Positions 41,427 through 51,930 of a DNA stretch of 64,000 bases are shown here, piece by piece. Positions within the stretch are counted from its first letter, which is position 1, and every line of letters starts with the position of its first letter. Origin of the DNA: Streptomyces longisporoflavus (GTDB lineage: Bacteria > Actinomycetota > Actinomycetes > Streptomycetales > Streptomycetaceae); assembly GCF_014649775.1 (NCBI RefSeq), contig NZ_BMTR01000001.1:62001-126000 (forward strand), in the 5' to 3' direction. Below the pieces are notes generated by a model that had not been told where the DNA came from, searched no databases, and saw only the letters and a program-made list of their open reading frames with translations. A program made the position numbers and the translations under genes.

Positions 41427-42437
41427 TCAGGGGGCCGGCACCGTCTCCCTCGTGGCAGGCGCCTCGTCGCGCGCCGGTGCGGGGCGGCGGCGGAGTGTGC
41501 CGAGCAGCACGGCCGTCAGCCCGAGCAGGCCCCATACGGTGAGGGTGATCAGGGGAGTCGTGACGCGGGCGCCGTCGAAGAAGGACACCGAGCGCAACAG
41601 GGTGCCTCCGGCGCCTGGCGGCAGCAACTGGCCGATGAACCCGACCGGTTCGGGCAGCAGCTGCGGCGCTGACGTCACGCCGGAGAAGGGGTTGCCGATC
41701 AGGACCATGACCAGCGCGCCGACCCCGATGCCCGCCGGGCCGAGAAGTGCCGCGCAGCCGGCGACGGTCGCGCCGACCGCCAGCGTGGAGAGGCTCAGCA
41801 CCCCTGCCTCCGCCCACCAGTTGCCCGTCAGGACGCCGAGCCAGCTGTGCGTCAGGGCCGCGGCGACCGTACCGACCAGTGCGGCGCCCAGGACGAGGGA
41901 GGCCACCGCGCGGATGCCGCGCAGGCCGAGCACCGTCACGATCGCACCGGCCGCGACGCCCGCGATGGCGAGCGGCAGGACGCCGGCGCCGAGTGCGGCT
42001 CCCCGCGGGTCGGCGGCCGGTGCGGAGACGACGTCGGTGGTGGTCACCCGGCTGCCTTCCGGAGCCTGACCGGCCACCGCCTGCTCCAGGAGCTGGGCGA
42101 CCACGGGGCTCGCCGCCGTCGCGGTGAGCAGCTTCATGCCCTGCGGCGTGGCGACGATCGCCCCGTATACGGCCCGGTCCTCAATGGCGTCGCGGGCCTC
42201 GGCTTCGTCGGCGTAACGATGGATCTCGAACGCGCCGTCTTTCTCCTTGAGTTGAGCCTGCAGAGGAGCCGTGGCCGCGGCGGGGCCCGCGACGCCGAGC
42301 GGCAGGTCGCGCGGGGCGGTCCTGGCGGCGGGCCAGGCGAAGGCCCACAGGGCGAGGGCCGCGAGCGCGGAGACCAGGACGGCCACGGCCACCATGCGGC
42401 GGCCCTGGGGAGGCGGGGTGGTGACCGGGGTGGACAT
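41427..42437 (-). CDS. ABC-2/YhgE-like membrane protein
   Basis: A 336-residue protein: an N-terminal helix (about 15-38), an extracytoplasmic domain (about 40-145, including HRYADEAEARDAIEDRAVYG), and about six more helices with the PFSGVTSAPQLLPEPVGFIG and LPPGAGGTLLRSVSFFDG motifs before the C-terminal Ala/Pro/Arg tail. This is the YhgE/Pip-type layout of ABC-2-like permeases. A divergent TetR gene 126 bp away is its likely repressor, making it a candidate efflux component. No ATPase gene is next to it. Confidence 0.8.
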   Translation of the reverse strand: MSTPVTTPPPQGRRMVAVAVLVSALAALALWAFAWPAARTAPRDLPLGVAGPAAATAPLQAQLKEKDGAFEIHRYADEAEARDAIEDRAVYGAIVATPQGMKLLTATAASPVVAQLLEQAVAGQAPEGSRVTTTDVVSAPAADPRGAALGAGVLPLAIAGVAAGAIVTVLGLRGIRAVASLVLGAALVGTVAAALTHSWLGVLTGNWWAEAGVLSLSTLAVGATVAGCAALLGPAGIGVGALVMVLIGNPFSGVTSAPQLLPEPVGFIGQLLPPGAGGTLLRSVSFFDGARVTTPLITLTVWGLLGLTAVLLGTLRRRPAPARDEAPATRETVPAP

Positions 42438-42483
42438 GAGCTGAGCTCCTCGGGCTTGACGGTCGGATTTAAAGAGAAGGATC

Positions 42484-42554
42484 GTTCGTTTTACGGGATG
42501 CCCTCACTGTCCGCCCGTCGTGGCCGCTTGTCAAGAATGAATGTTCGTTTTACG
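42484..42554. promoter_or_regulatory. Two direct GTTCGTTTTACG boxes and a leaderless TetR promoter
   Basis: Exact 12-bp copies are at 42484-42495 and 42543-42554, 59 bp apart, in the divergent gap. On the plus strand TTGTCA (42528-42533), 17 bp and TACGTT (42551-42556) form a promoter whose start falls on the TetR ATG (42564); the second box lies across the spacer and -10. These are likely operators for the adjacent TetR protein. Confidence 0.55.
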
Positions 42555-42563
42555 TTTGGGGGC

Positions 42564-43196
42564 ATGGCCCGCGTATCCCAGGAGCACCTCGACGCACGCC
42601 GCCGCCAGATCATCGACGGCGCCGCCCGCTGCTTCGCCCGTAATGGCTTCCACGCCACCTCGATGCAGGACGTGCTCAAGGAAGTCGGCCTCTCGGCCGG
42701 AGCGGTCTACCGCTACTTCCGCGGCAAGGAGGAGTTGATCGCGGCGATCGTCGGCGAGGTCCTCGAATGGATCCAGGCGACCTTCGAAGCGGCTGCCGAG
42801 GAGACCCCGCCACCGCCGCCGGACGAGTTGATCGGCCGCGCGCTGACCCAGGTGCTCGGTCGCCGGCCGGGTGCCGGGGAGGGGGAAGCCTCGTACCTCC
42901 CGCGGCTGATCGTCCAGGTGTGGGCGGAGACGCTGCGCAACGAAGAGCTCGCCGACGTGATGCGGCAGGGGTACGCCAAGGTGCGGGTGGCCTGGGTGAA
43001 GATCGTCGAGGGGTATCAGGCGGCCGGCATGATGCGCGGCGACATCCCGGCCGATCATGTGGCGCGGGTGATGGTCGCCGCGGCCCAGGGCTTCGTCGCC
43101 CAGCTGGCCTTGTTCGACGAGGTTCCCGTCGACGCGCTGCAGGACGGACTGCGCGGCCTGATGAGCATGGGTATGGGCACGGGCAAGCCCGCCTGA
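42564..43196 (+). CDS. TetR-family transcriptional regulator
   Basis: A 210-residue TetR: HTH about 10-56 ([40 protein letters not shown]) and a helical ligand domain with a [20 protein letters not shown] segment. It diverges from the YhgE-like permease, which it probably represses together with itself. The true start is ATG 42564; a much longer open frame upstream is shadow of the permease gene. Confidence 0.9.
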   Translation: MARVSQEHLDARRRQIIDGAARCFARNGFHATSMQDVLKEVGLSAGAVYRYFRGKEELIAAIVGEVLEWIQATFEAAAEETPPPPPDELIGRALTQVLGRRPGAGEGEASYLPRLIVQVWAETLRNEELADVMRQGYAKVRVAWVKIVEGYQAAGMMRGDIPADHVARVMVAAAQGFVAQLALFDEVPVDALQDGLRGLMSMGMGTGKPA

Positions 43197-43299
43197 CGGA
43201 AGGAAGCGGGCGGGGTGTTCACTTCGGCGCGAGTGGACAGGCCCGGCCGGTCGGGTATGGGGGAGCCCTGCTGATGGTCATGAAGCGGTCAAGCGCTGG

Positions 43300-43315
43300 T
43301 TAACCTCGTTGAAAC
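43300..43315 (+). promoter_or_regulatory. GlnR-like half box upstream of urease
   Basis: TTAAC-N6-GAAAC (43300-43304 and 43311-43315) fits the a/b-site pair of a GlnR box (GTNAC-N6-GAAAC) except for the first base. A TAGCCT (43326-43331) downstream could be the -10 element, so an activator position is suited. The urease operon is a known GlnR target in S. coelicolor. The leader to ureA would be about 135 nt. A second box pair is not evident. Confidence 0.45.
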
Positions 43316-43473
43316 TCCTCCCAACTAGCCTGCAATGCCACGCCACCAGGGGTTTTCGTAACCGGGGTGCGCAAGATCAAGCGTACTGCCTGTGTGTTAC
43401 ATCTATATCCGTCGCGGTGGCCGCGGCAGCCGGACCCCGCACGGTCCGGAGCGAGGACTGTGAGGTGGGACGC

Positions 43474-43776
<303 letters not shown>

Positions 43777-43790
43777 CGGGGGCCGGCCGC

Positions 43791-44132
43791 ATGAGTTCCG
43801 CGCAGAGTCCCACGCATCCCGTCATCCCCGGCGAGATCCTCTTCGCCGACGAACCCGTCGCCTACAACGCAGGCCGCGAGGTCACCCCCCTCACCGTCCT
43901 CAACGCCGCCGACCGCCCCGTCCAGGTCGGCTCCCACTACCACTTCGCCGAGGCCAACCCCGGTCTCGACTTCGACCGTGCCGCCGCGCACGGCAAGCGG
44001 CTCAACATCCCCGCCGGCACCGCGGTGCGTTTCGAGCCCGGCATCCCCGTCGACGTAGAACTCGTCCCCCTGGCCGGTCTGCGCATCGTGCCCGGACTTC
44101 GCGGCGAGACCGGAGGTCCCCTCGATGCCTGA
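43791..44132 (+). CDS. ureB: Urease beta subunit
   Basis: A 113-residue Ure[61 protein letters not shown] and [19 protein letters not shown] are family sequences. The stop overlaps the ureC start by 8 bp. It packs against the alpha subunit in the trimeric complex. Confidence 0.95.
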   Translation: MSSAQSPTHPVIPGEILFADEPVAYNAGREVTPLTVLNAADRPVQVGSHYHFAEANPGLDFDRAAAHGKRLNIPAGTAVRFEPGIPVDVELVPLAGLRIVPGLRGETGGPLDA

Positions 44133-45846
44133 GCTGTCCCGCGCCGCGTACGCCGACCTGTTCGGACCCACCACGGGCGACCGGATCCGGCTCGCCGACA
44201 CCGACCTCCTCGTCGAGATCGAGGAGGACCGCTCCGGCGGCCCCGGACTCTCCGGCGACGAGTCGGTGTTCGGCGGCGGCAAGGTCATCCGCGAGTCGAT
44301 GGGCCAGTCGCGCACGACGCGTGCCGAAGGCGCCCCCGACGCCGTCATCACCGGCGCCGTGATCATCGACCACTGGGGCATCGTCAAGGCCGACGTCGGC
44401 ATACGCGACGGCCGTATCACCGGCATCGGCAAGTCCGGCAACCCGGACACGATGGACGGCGTACACCCCGATCTCGTCATCGGCCCGGAGACCGAGGTCC
44501 TCGCGGGTAACGGCAAGATCCTGACCGCCGGCGGCATCGACACCCACATCCATTTCATCTCGCCGACCATCGTCGACGAGGCACTCGCCTCCGGGGTCAC
44601 CACCCTCATCGGCGGCGGCACCGGCCCGGCCGAGGGCAGCAAGGCGACCACCATCACCCCCGGCGCGTGGCACCTGGCCCGGATGTTCGCGGCGATGGAG
44701 TCGAGCCCGGTCAACATCGGCTTCCTCGGCAAGGGCAACACGGTCTCCGCCGAGTCCATGCACGCCCAACTGCGGGCAGGCGCCGTCAGCTTCAAGATTC
44801 ACGAGGACTGGGGCGCGACGCCCGCCACCATCGACGCCTGCCTGAACGTCTGCGAGGACACGGGAGCCCAGCTCGCCGTCCACACCGACACGCTCAACGA
44901 AGCGGGTTTCGTCGGCGACACCTTCGGCGCCGTCGCGGGCCGCACCCTGCACGCCTTCCACGTCGAGGGCGCGGGCGGCGGGCACGCCCCGGACATGATC
45001 ACGGCGGTATCCCTGCCGAACATGCTGCCGAGCTCCACCAACCCGACCCGGCCGCACACCGTCAACACCATCGAGGAACACCTCGACATGCTGATGGTCT
45101 GCCACCACCTCAACGCGGCGGTCCCCGAGGACCTCGCCTTCGCCGAGTCGCGCATCCGCCCCACCACCATCGGGGCCGAGGACATCCTGCACGACATCGG
45201 CGCCATCTCGATCATGTCGTCGGACTCGCAGGCCATGGGGCGCATCGGCGAGGTCGTCATGCGGACCTGGCAGACCGCGCACGTGATGAAGCGGCGGCGC
45301 GGCTTCCTGCCGGGGGACACCCGCGCGGACAACCGGCGCGCGCGTCGATATGTCGCCAAGTACACGATCAACGCGGCGATCGCGCAGGGTGTCGACCACG
45401 TGATCGGCTCGGTCGAGAGCGGCAAACTCGCCGACCTGGTGCTGTGGGACCCGGTGTTCTTCGGGGTCAAGCCGCAGCTGGTCATCAAGGGCGGCCAGAT
45501 CGCGTACGCGCAGATGGGCGACGCCAACGCCTCCATCCCCACCCCGCAGCCGGTCCTGCCGCGCCCCATGTTCGGCGCGCACGGGACCGCGCCCGGCCTC
45601 AACTCCTTCAACTTCGTCACTCAGTCGGCCCTTGACGACGGGCTGCCCGAACGGCTCGGCCTGGCAAAGGAGTTCACGGCGATCCGCTCGACGCGCGGGC
45701 GCACCAAGGCGGACATGCGTGAGAACGACGCCCTGCCGAGGGTGGAGGTCGCCCCCGACAGCTTCGCCGTCACCATCGACGGTGAGCTCGTCGAGCCGGC
45801 CCCCGCCGCCGAACTGCCGCTCGCGCAGCGGTACTTCCTGTTCTGA
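44125..45846 (+). CDS. ureC: Urease alpha (catalytic) subunit
   Basis: A 573-residue UreC. Active-site residues line up with Klebsiella at a constant +7 offset: His141 and His143 (DTHIHF), carbamylated Lys224 (FKIHEDWG), His253 (HTDTLNEA), His279, His327 in CHHLN and Asp367 (SSDSQAMG). The enzyme hydrolyses urea to ammonia and carbamate in the cytoplasm with two nickel ions. The subunit ends in PLAQRYFLF as usual. Translation is coupled to ureB. Confidence 0.97.
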   Translation: MPELSRAAYADLFGPTTGDRIRLADTDLLVEIEEDRSGGPGLSGDESVFGGGKVIRESMGQSRTTRAEGAPDAVITGAVIIDHWGIVKADVGIRDGRITGIGKSGNPDTMDGVHPDLVIGPETEVLAGNGKILTAGGIDTHIHFISPTIVDEALASGVTTLIGGGTGPAEGSKATTITPGAWHLARMFAAMESSPVNIGFLGKGNTVSAESMHAQLRAGAVSFKIHEDWGATPATIDACLNVCEDTGAQLAVHTDTLNEAGFVGDTFGAVAGRTLHAFHVEGAGGGHAPDMITAVSLPNMLPSSTNPTRPHTVNTIEEHLDMLMVCHHLNAAVPEDLAFAESRIRPTTIGAEDILHDIGAISIMSSDSQAMGRIGEVVMRTWQTAHVMKRRRGFLPGDTRADNRRARRYVAKYTINAAIAQGVDHVIGSVESGKLADLVLWDPVFFGVKPQLVIKGGQIAYAQMGDANASIPTPQPVLPRPMFGAHGTAPGLNSFNFVTQSALDDGLPERLGLAKEFTAIRSTRGRTKADMRENDALPRVEVAPDSFAVTIDGELVEPAPAAELPLAQRYFLF

Positions 45847-45857
45847 CGGGCGCTGTC

Positions 45858-46532
45858 ATGTCCCAAGCCGCACTACTCGTCCTGGCCGACGGCCGGTTTC
45901 CCGCCGGAGGGCATGCGCACTCCGGCGGGGCCGAGGAAGCCGTCAAGGCGGGGCGCGTCACCGGGGCCGCCGACCTGGAGGAGTTCTGCCGGGGGCGGTT
46001 GCACACGACGGGCCTCGTGTCGGCCGCACTGGCGGCGGCGGCCGCGCTCGGGCTCGATCCGCTGGAGCTCGACGAGGCCGCCGACGCGAGGACGCCCTCA
46101 GCCGCGCTGCGGGTCGCCGGGCGGCGGCTCGGCCGCCAGATGATGCGTGCCGCGCGGTCCGCATGGCCCGACCCGTCCCTGGACCAGCTGGCCGCCGCCC
46201 GGCCCAAGGGCGCGCACCAGCCCGTCGTGCTCGGCCTCGCCGCCAGGGCAGCGGGTCTCGGGGCCCGCGACGCCGCGTACTGCTCCGCGTACGAGTGCGT
46301 CAGCGGACCCGCGACGGCGACCGTGCGGCTGCTGAGCCTCGACCCGTTCGACGCGACGGGCGTCCTCGCACGCCTCGCGCCCGAACTCGACCTCGTCGTC
46401 CGGGAGGCGGCGGAGGCGGCGCAGCGCGCGGTGGCCGACGGGGTCGATGAACTGCCCGCGGCGTCCGCGCCGCTGCTGGAGGTCGGGGCGGAAGCGCATG
46501 CGGGCTGGCCCGCCCGGTTGTTCGCTTCGTAG
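45858..46532 (+). CDS. ureF: Urease accessory protein UreF
   Basis: A 224-residue helical UreF: LVLADGRFPAGGHAHSGGAE, ARPKGAHQPVVLGLAARAAG and AYCSAYECVSGPATATVRLL are typical. UreF binds UreD and UreG and gates nickel delivery to apo-urease. It begins 11 bp after ureC. The N-terminal RFPAGGHAHSGG motif is the family mark. A 207-bp gap with tandem repeats separates it from ureG. Confidence 0.92.
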   Translation: MSQAALLVLADGRFPAGGHAHSGGAEEAVKAGRVTGAADLEEFCRGRLHTTGLVSAALAAAAALGLDPLELDEAADARTPSAALRVAGRRLGRQMMRAARSAWPDPSLDQLAAARPKGAHQPVVLGLAARAAGLGARDAAYCSAYECVSGPATATVRLLSLDPFDATGVLARLAPELDLVVREAAEAAQRAVADGVDELPAASAPLLEVGAEAHAGWPARLFAS

Positions 46533-46587
46533 CCGAGCTTCGCCGGGTTTCGCCGGGCTTGGGCTTCAACCGCGCGGCACTCGCCCC

Positions 46588-46721
46588 GAAGTCCTGTCGT
46601 ACAGGCCGAAACGAACTCCCGAAGCCCTGCCGTACAGGGTGCCAACGACCTACTGAAGCCCTCCTGTACAGGGCGACAACGACCTACTGAAGCCCCGCTG
46701 TGCAGGGCGAAACGAACTACT
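46588..46721 (+). repeat. Four 33-34-bp tandem repeats, each with a small hairpin, between ureF and ureG
   Basis: Units start GAAG at 46588, 46621, 46655 and 46689. Each contains a CCCTG-N5-CAGGG-type hairpin (46621 unit exact; units 1, 3 and 4 with one or two changes) and an ACGACCTACT or ACGAACTACT box. They end 18 bp before the ureG ATG at 46740. The array sits inside the operon where no gene is present, so RNA stability or attenuation is a fair guess. Confidence 0.8.
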
Positions 46722-46739
46722 GAACCATAGGAGCCGTAC

Positions 46740-47419
<680 letters not shown>

Positions 47420-47423
<4 letters not shown>

Positions 47424-48193
47424 CCGTCAGGACCGGCGTGGCATCCGGGGTGCGCGGCACCGCCCGCATCACCGCGCGAGGCGATGGGCGGGGTGGCACC
47501 GTCCTGCCCGTACTCGACGGCGAGGGACCGATCGTGCCGCGCCGCACCCGGTCGGCCGGAGCGGGCGCCCGCGTCACCCTCGTCGGCGCGATGAGTGGCC
47601 CTCTCGGGGGCGATCACCTCACCGTCGAGGCCGCTTCCCGTGAGGGGGCCCGGCTGCAGATCGGCTCGGCCGCCGCCACGCTCGCGCTGCCCGGCCAGTC
47701 GAAGGAGGCGGCGCGCTACGACGTACGCCTCACGGTCGGCGACGCGTCGGAACTGCACTGGCTGCCCGAGCAGTTGATCTCCGTACGCGACAGCGATCTG
47801 CGGGTCACCACGCGGGCCGACCTCGCCGCGAGCGCGAGCCTCGTGCTGCGGGAGGAGCAGGTGCTCGGCCGGACCGGCGAAGAAGCGGGCCGCCTCACCA
47901 GCCGCCTCACTGTGCGCCGGGCGGGCCGCCTCCTCCTGGACCAGGAGCTCTCCTGCGGGCCCGGCGCACCCGGCGGCTGGGACGGCCCGGCCGTCCTGGC
48001 GGGGCATCGCGCGATCGGCCAGCTCGTCATCGTCCGCCCGGAGTTCGACCAGCACCGCCCCGGCCCCGCGCTGCTCGGCGAAACGGCATCACTCACTCCA
48101 CTCGCCGGCCCCGCCGTACTCGTCACCGCCGTCGCCCCCGACGCCTTGCGGGTACGACGCACACTGGACGAGGCACTGCGCACACTCACCTGA
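47420..48193 (+). CDS. ureD: Urease accessory protein UreD
   Basis: A 257-residue UreD (UreH) protein: [40 protein letters not shown] and [20 protein letters not shown] (family patterns). It forms the scaffold that bridges apo-urease and the UreF-UreG complex. Starts with ATGA overlap after ureG. It ends the urease gene run; a clear terminator was not seen in the 107 bp before the next start. Confidence 0.9.
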
Positions 48194-48300
48194 GTTCCCT
48201 GCGCCGGGCCGGTTGGCCAAGCCGCTCTAGTCGGGTTACCCGTCGACCTTCCGGGGAAAGATGTCGCGTGCATCTCGGGGAGAGTCGGAGGGGGCTACTC

Positions 48301-48549
48301 GTGAGTGGTACATCACCGTCGCGTGACGACAGGACAGAGCCGGAGCAGACGCCCTGGCGCGGCTCAGGCCGTTTCAGCGACGGCCCTCCCGATCCCCTCG
48401 CCTCGATGCTGGCCAAGGTCGACAAGGGGGAACGCATTGCGACTCCTGGAGACAACGCGGGCGGCGACGAGCGCGACCCCGACGACGAGTTGCATCGGGA
48501 ACATGATGGCAGCGGCCCCTACGCGCAGCGGCGTCGCCGGAAGAACTGA
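48301..48549 (+). CDS. Small hydrophilic protein of unknown function
   Basis: An 82-residue polar protein: SGTSPSRDDRTEPEQTPWRG, then SDGPPDPLASMLAKVDKGER and a charged DPDDELHREHDG tail ending in RRRRKN. No domain recognised. I take the GTG at 48301 because GGAGGGGG lies 9 nt upstream; the frame is open 11 codons further to 48268. It sits between ureD and the NERD gene. Confidence 0.5.
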   Translation: MSGTSPSRDDRTEPEQTPWRGSGRFSDGPPDPLASMLAKVDKGERIATPGDNAGGDERDPDDELHREHDGSGPYAQRRRRKN

Positions 48550-48622
48550 CGCATAGGGCGGAGGCGGAGTCTCCGTCTGCGGCAGCGTCTGCGGGCCCGT
48601 ACTTGCGTGGGGGTGGGCAAGT

Positions 48623-49504
48623 GTGAGTGATCTCAGGGTCGTTCGGTGGAAGCGGCATGGGCAGGATCGGCTCTATGTGAACCTCCCCGACGGCTCCGCC
48701 GCCGCATGGGCGGACTGCCGGACGGGCAAGGTCACGATCCTGCTGGAGCCGTACCGGCATGAGGCACTCAGGTTGCTGCGTCCGCTCCTCACACGACCTT
48801 CGCCCGCATCCGGATCGAGCGCCGCCGCGAAGCCCACACCGCGTACTGCGGCTGGGAGGGAAGTCGTTCCGGAGCTGCCCCCGCTGACACCACCGGACGA
48901 TCTCGCCTTGAACCGGCCGGGGGAGGGGCTCAGGCGTCTGCTCGCCGAGGAGGGGCCCAGTCCTGCTCGGCGGGTGTTGTCATGGTTGTTGCGGCGTGAG
49001 TCCGAGTGGGATTCATGGCGTATGGGGCTCGCCGGTGAGCGCCGGGTCGGTGGTGAGTTGCAGCGGCTCTCGCGGTCCGGCTGGCGCGTGCTGCATTCCG
49101 TGCCGCTGCCTCGGGACGTGGACATCGACCATCTCCTGATCGGTGCCGGCGGAGTGTTCAGCGTCAACACCAAGCGCCACTTCGGGAAGGCCGTATGGAT
49201 CGGCGACGAGATGGCGAAGGTCAGCCACGGTCGGCCGCAGCCGTACGCACGCAAGAGCAAGGCGGAGGCTGGTCGAGTCCAGGCGGTGCTGGAGCGGTAC
49301 GCCGGTATTCCGGTTCAAGTGCAGCCGGTCATCGTGCTCGTCGGCGTGACGGAACTGACCAAAGCGGCCACGCAGTTCACCGTCCGCGTGTACCGCGAGC
49401 GCGAGGTGTCCGCGCTCGGCCCGCTCCACGGGGTGCTCGATGCCGGGCAGATCGATGCGTTGTACGCGGTCGCACGGCACCGGCGCGCGTGGCTGGCCGC
49501 CTGA
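48623..49504 (+). CDS. NERD (nuclease-related) domain protein
   Basis: A 293-residue protein: a variable N-terminal half (about 1-130) and a NERD domain (about 130-260) with GLAGERRVGGELQRLSRSGW, DVDIDHLLIGAGGVFSVNTK and RHFGKAVWIGDE. The D-x-D-H-L and N-T-K residues resemble restriction-endonuclease-like active-site residues (D, E/Q-x-K), so nuclease activity is possible. NERD proteins occur in plasmid and phage defence contexts; no such neighbours are visible here. GTG start. Confidence 0.82.
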   Translation: MSDLRVVRWKRHGQDRLYVNLPDGSAAAWADCRTGKVTILLEPYRHEALRLLRPLLTRPSPASGSSAAAKPTPRTAAGREVVPELPPLTPPDDLALNRPGEGLRRLLAEEGPSPARRVLSWLLRRESEWDSWRMGLAGERRVGGELQRLSRSGWRVLHSVPLPRDVDIDHLLIGAGGVFSVNTKRHFGKAVWIGDEMAKVSHGRPQPYARKSKAEAGRVQAVLERYAGIPVQVQPVIVLVGVTELTKAATQFTVRVYREREVSALGPLHGVLDAGQIDALYAVARHRRAWLAA

Positions 49505-49669
49505 GGGACGGCCACGCCTCACCAGGACAAACCGCTCACCGGTTCCCCCGACCCGGTTATCGGATTGGTAAAGAAATACCTGCCCGGTCTGTCGCACTGA
49601 ACCCGTTGACCGACAGGATCCTCCTACTGTTCGAAAGTCGACAGGTAAATCGACAGGGGGAGGAACCAG

Positions 49670-51274
49670 TTGAGACGCACCACAGCATTCGGCGCAGCCG
49701 GCACGCTGATCACGGGCTCGCTCATAGCGGGCGCGATCATGGCGCCGGTCGCCAATGCCGATGCCCGGCAGGGCAGCGGCAGCGCTGACGCCCGGCAGCG
49801 GACCAGCTCCGAGGCGCGCGGTGTCGCGCTCGCCGCGCAGCGTGCCGCCAAGGCCGGCATCGACTGGAAGACATGCCCCGCCGACTGGGGTCTGGAGAAG
49901 GCCGTCACGTGCGGCTGGGTGACCGTCCCGGTCGATTACGCCAAGCCCAACGGCAAGAAGATCAAGCTCGCCGTGGACCACATCGGCAACACCGGGACGA
50001 AGAAGGAGCGCCAGGGCGCGCTCGTCTACAACCCCGGCGGCCCCGGCGGTTCCGGGCTCCGCTTCCCCAACCGCGTGGCCACCAAGGCCAAGCTCTGGGA
50101 GAAGACGGCCAAGGCCTACGACTTCGTGGGCTTCGACCCGCGCGGCGTCGGCCGCTCGGCGCCCATCTCCTGCGTGGACCCGCAGGAGTTCGTCAAGGCA
50201 CCCAAGCTCGACCCGGTGCCGGACTCCGAGGCCGACAAGCGCGCCCAGCGCAAGCTGGCCGCCGAGTACGCGGACGGCTGCGCCGAGCGCAGCGGCGACA
50301 TGCTGCCGCACATGACGACGCCGAACACCGCACGTGACCTGGACGTCATCCGGGCCGCGCTCGGCGAGAAGAAGCTGAACTTCCTCGGCGTCTCCTACGG
50401 CACCTACCTCGGCGCGGTCTACGGGACGCTGTTCCCGTCGCACGTGCGCCGTATGGTCGTCGACTCGGTGGTCAACCCGTCGAAGGAGAAGATCTGGTAC
50501 GAGGCCAACCTCGACCAGGACGTCGCCTTCGAGGTCCGCCTCAAGGACTGGATGACGTGGGTCGCCAAGTACGACGCCACCTTCCACCTCGGGGACACCG
50601 CGGACAAGGTCGCCAAGAACTGGGACAAGCTGCGTGCCGCCGCGAAGAAGGAGCCGCTGGGCGGAGTCGTCGGCCCCGCCGAGCTCGTCTCCTACTTCCA
50701 GAGCGCTCCGTACTACGACTCCGCGTGGGTCGGGATCGCGACGAACTTCAGCAAGTACGTCGCCGGTGACGCCAAGCCGCTGATCGAGGCAGCCAGCCCC
50801 GACCTGTCGGACACCGCGGGCAACATCGCCTCGGAGAACGGCAACGCGGTCTACACGGCCGTCGAGTGCGCGGACGCCAAGTGGCCCACCAGCTGGAAGA
50901 AGTGGGACCGCGACAACACCCGCATCCACCGCGACAACCCGTTCATGACGTGGGCCAACGCCTGGATGAACCTGCCCTGCGCCACCTGGAAGAGCAAGCA
51001 GCACGAGCCGGTCGAGGTCAAGACCGGCAAGGGCCTGCCGCCCGTCCTGATCGCCCAGGCGACCCGCGACGCGGCCACCCCGTACGAGGGCGCCGTCGAG
51101 CTGCACAAGCGTTTCAAGGGCTCGCGTCTGATCACGGAGAAGGACGCCGGCTCGCACGGCATCACGAACCTGGTCAACCCGTGCCTGAACGAGCGTGTCG
51201 ACACCTACCTGCTCACGGGCAAGGTGGACAAGAAGGACGTGACGTGCGCGCCGCACGCCACCCCCAAGCCGTAA
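49670..51274 (+). CDS. tap: Secreted tripeptidyl aminopeptidase-like alpha/beta hydrolase
   Basis: A 534-residue secreted enzyme of the S33-type Tap family. Signal peptide (about 1-27, cleavage after NADA or nearby). Oxyanion loop YNPGGPGGSGL, nucleophile Ser in LGVSYGTYLGAVYG (GxSxG-like), catalytic Asp in QATRDAATPYEGAV and His in KDAGSHGI. Three or more Cys (CPADWG, CVDPQ, CAERSG) suggest disulfides. It removes tripeptides from protein N-termini outside the cell in S. lividans/S. coelicolor. TTG start after GGGGGAGG. CGACAGG occurs three times upstream (49611, 49639, 49651). Confidence 0.9.
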   Translation: MRRTTAFGAAGTLITGSLIAGAIMAPVANADARQGSGSADARQRTSSEARGVALAAQRAAKAGIDWKTCPADWGLEKAVTCGWVTVPVDYAKPNGKKIKLAVDHIGNTGTKKERQGALVYNPGGPGGSGLRFPNRVATKAKLWEKTAKAYDFVGFDPRGVGRSAPISCVDPQEFVKAPKLDPVPDSEADKRAQRKLAAEYADGCAERSGDMLPHMTTPNTARDLDVIRAALGEKKLNFLGVSYGTYLGAVYGTLFPSHVRRMVVDSVVNPSKEKIWYEANLDQDVAFEVRLKDWMTWVAKYDATFHLGDTADKVAKNWDKLRAAAKKEPLGGVVGPAELVSYFQSAPYYDSAWVGIATNFSKYVAGDAKPLIEAASPDLSDTAGNIASENGNAVYTAVECADAKWPTSWKKWDRDNTRIHRDNPFMTWANAWMNLPCATWKSKQHEPVEVKTGKGLPPVLIAQATRDAATPYEGAVELHKRFKGSRLITEKDAGSHGITNLVNPCLNERVDTYLLTGKVDKKDVTCAPHATPKP

Positions 51275-51299
51275 TGACGGTGACGGTGCGCTAGGCGAC

Positions 51300-51339
51300 G
51301 TGAAGGGGGCGGCCGGATTACACCGGTCGCCCCCTTCAC
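51300..51339. terminator. Hairpin terminator between tap and the convergent YbaK gene
   Basis: 17-bp arms (51300-51316 and 51323-51339) pair with one G-U wobble, enclosing a 6-base loop. The stem begins GTGAAGGGGGCG. It lies downstream of the tap stop and before the stop of the minus-strand gene, so can act in both directions. Confidence 0.85.
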
Positions 51340-51356
51340 GCTGCCGCGGGACGGTC

Positions 51357-51857
51357 CTACAACGCTGCCGCCTCCTGTGCGATCACGGCCGTACGCGGCT
51401 CCGCGATCGACACGAAGTCCGCGGTCCGCAGCGCCAGCGAACGGTCCAGGCGCGCCGCGTTGAAGAACAGTTCCTCGTGGACGAGCAGCGCCGGATCCAC
51501 GACCAGTTCGAGATCCGGGTCGAAGGAGAACGGCAGGATCGTGCCGCTCACGCTGCCCGCGAGCCGCTCGGCCGCCTCCTGCGTGGCGAAGCCGGCGTAC
51601 GTCCCGCCGAGCAGCTGCTTGACCGCGTTCAGATCGACGCGCCGGTCGCCGGGCACCACCGCGAGGACGTATCGCTTCGTCTTCTTGCCGATCTTCACCA
51701 TCACCACGATGCACTTGGCGGCCTGCTGGAGGGTGTTGCCCCGCAGCGCGCTGACCGCCTCGGTGGCGCCCTCGGGCTCGTGCTCGATGACGCGGAACGC
51801 CGCGCCCCGCTCCTCGAGCAGCCCGATCAGCTTCGTGTACAGGCCGTGCTCGCTCAT
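51357..51857 (-). CDS. YbaK/EbsC-type aminoacyl-tRNA deacylase
   Basis: A 166-residue protein: YTKLIGLLEERGAAFRVIEH, RGNTLQQAAKCIVVMVKIGK, KYVLAV-type strand KRYVLAVVPGDRRVDL, and the C-terminal LVVDPALLVHEELFFNAARL. The Lys in AAKCIVV (C-terminal of the first strand) is the conserved YbaK/ProX lysine. It probably clears misacylated tRNA in trans. Its N-terminus starts at an ATG after GGGGAG. Not linked to neighbours. Confidence 0.85.
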   Translation of the reverse strand: MSEHGLYTKLIGLLEERGAAFRVIEHEPEGATEAVSALRGNTLQQAAKCIVVMVKIGKKTKRYVLAVVPGDRRVDLNAVKQLLGGTYAGFATQEAAERLAGSVSGTILPFSFDPDLELVVDPALLVHEELFFNAARLDRSLALRTADFVSIAEPRTAVIAQEAAAL

Positions 51858-51930
51858 CCGTGTCTCCCCTGGTGCCCGGCCGGCGTCAGGTCCGCGCCGG
51901 CCGCTCCTGGTCAGACCGTACGCCAGGAAA

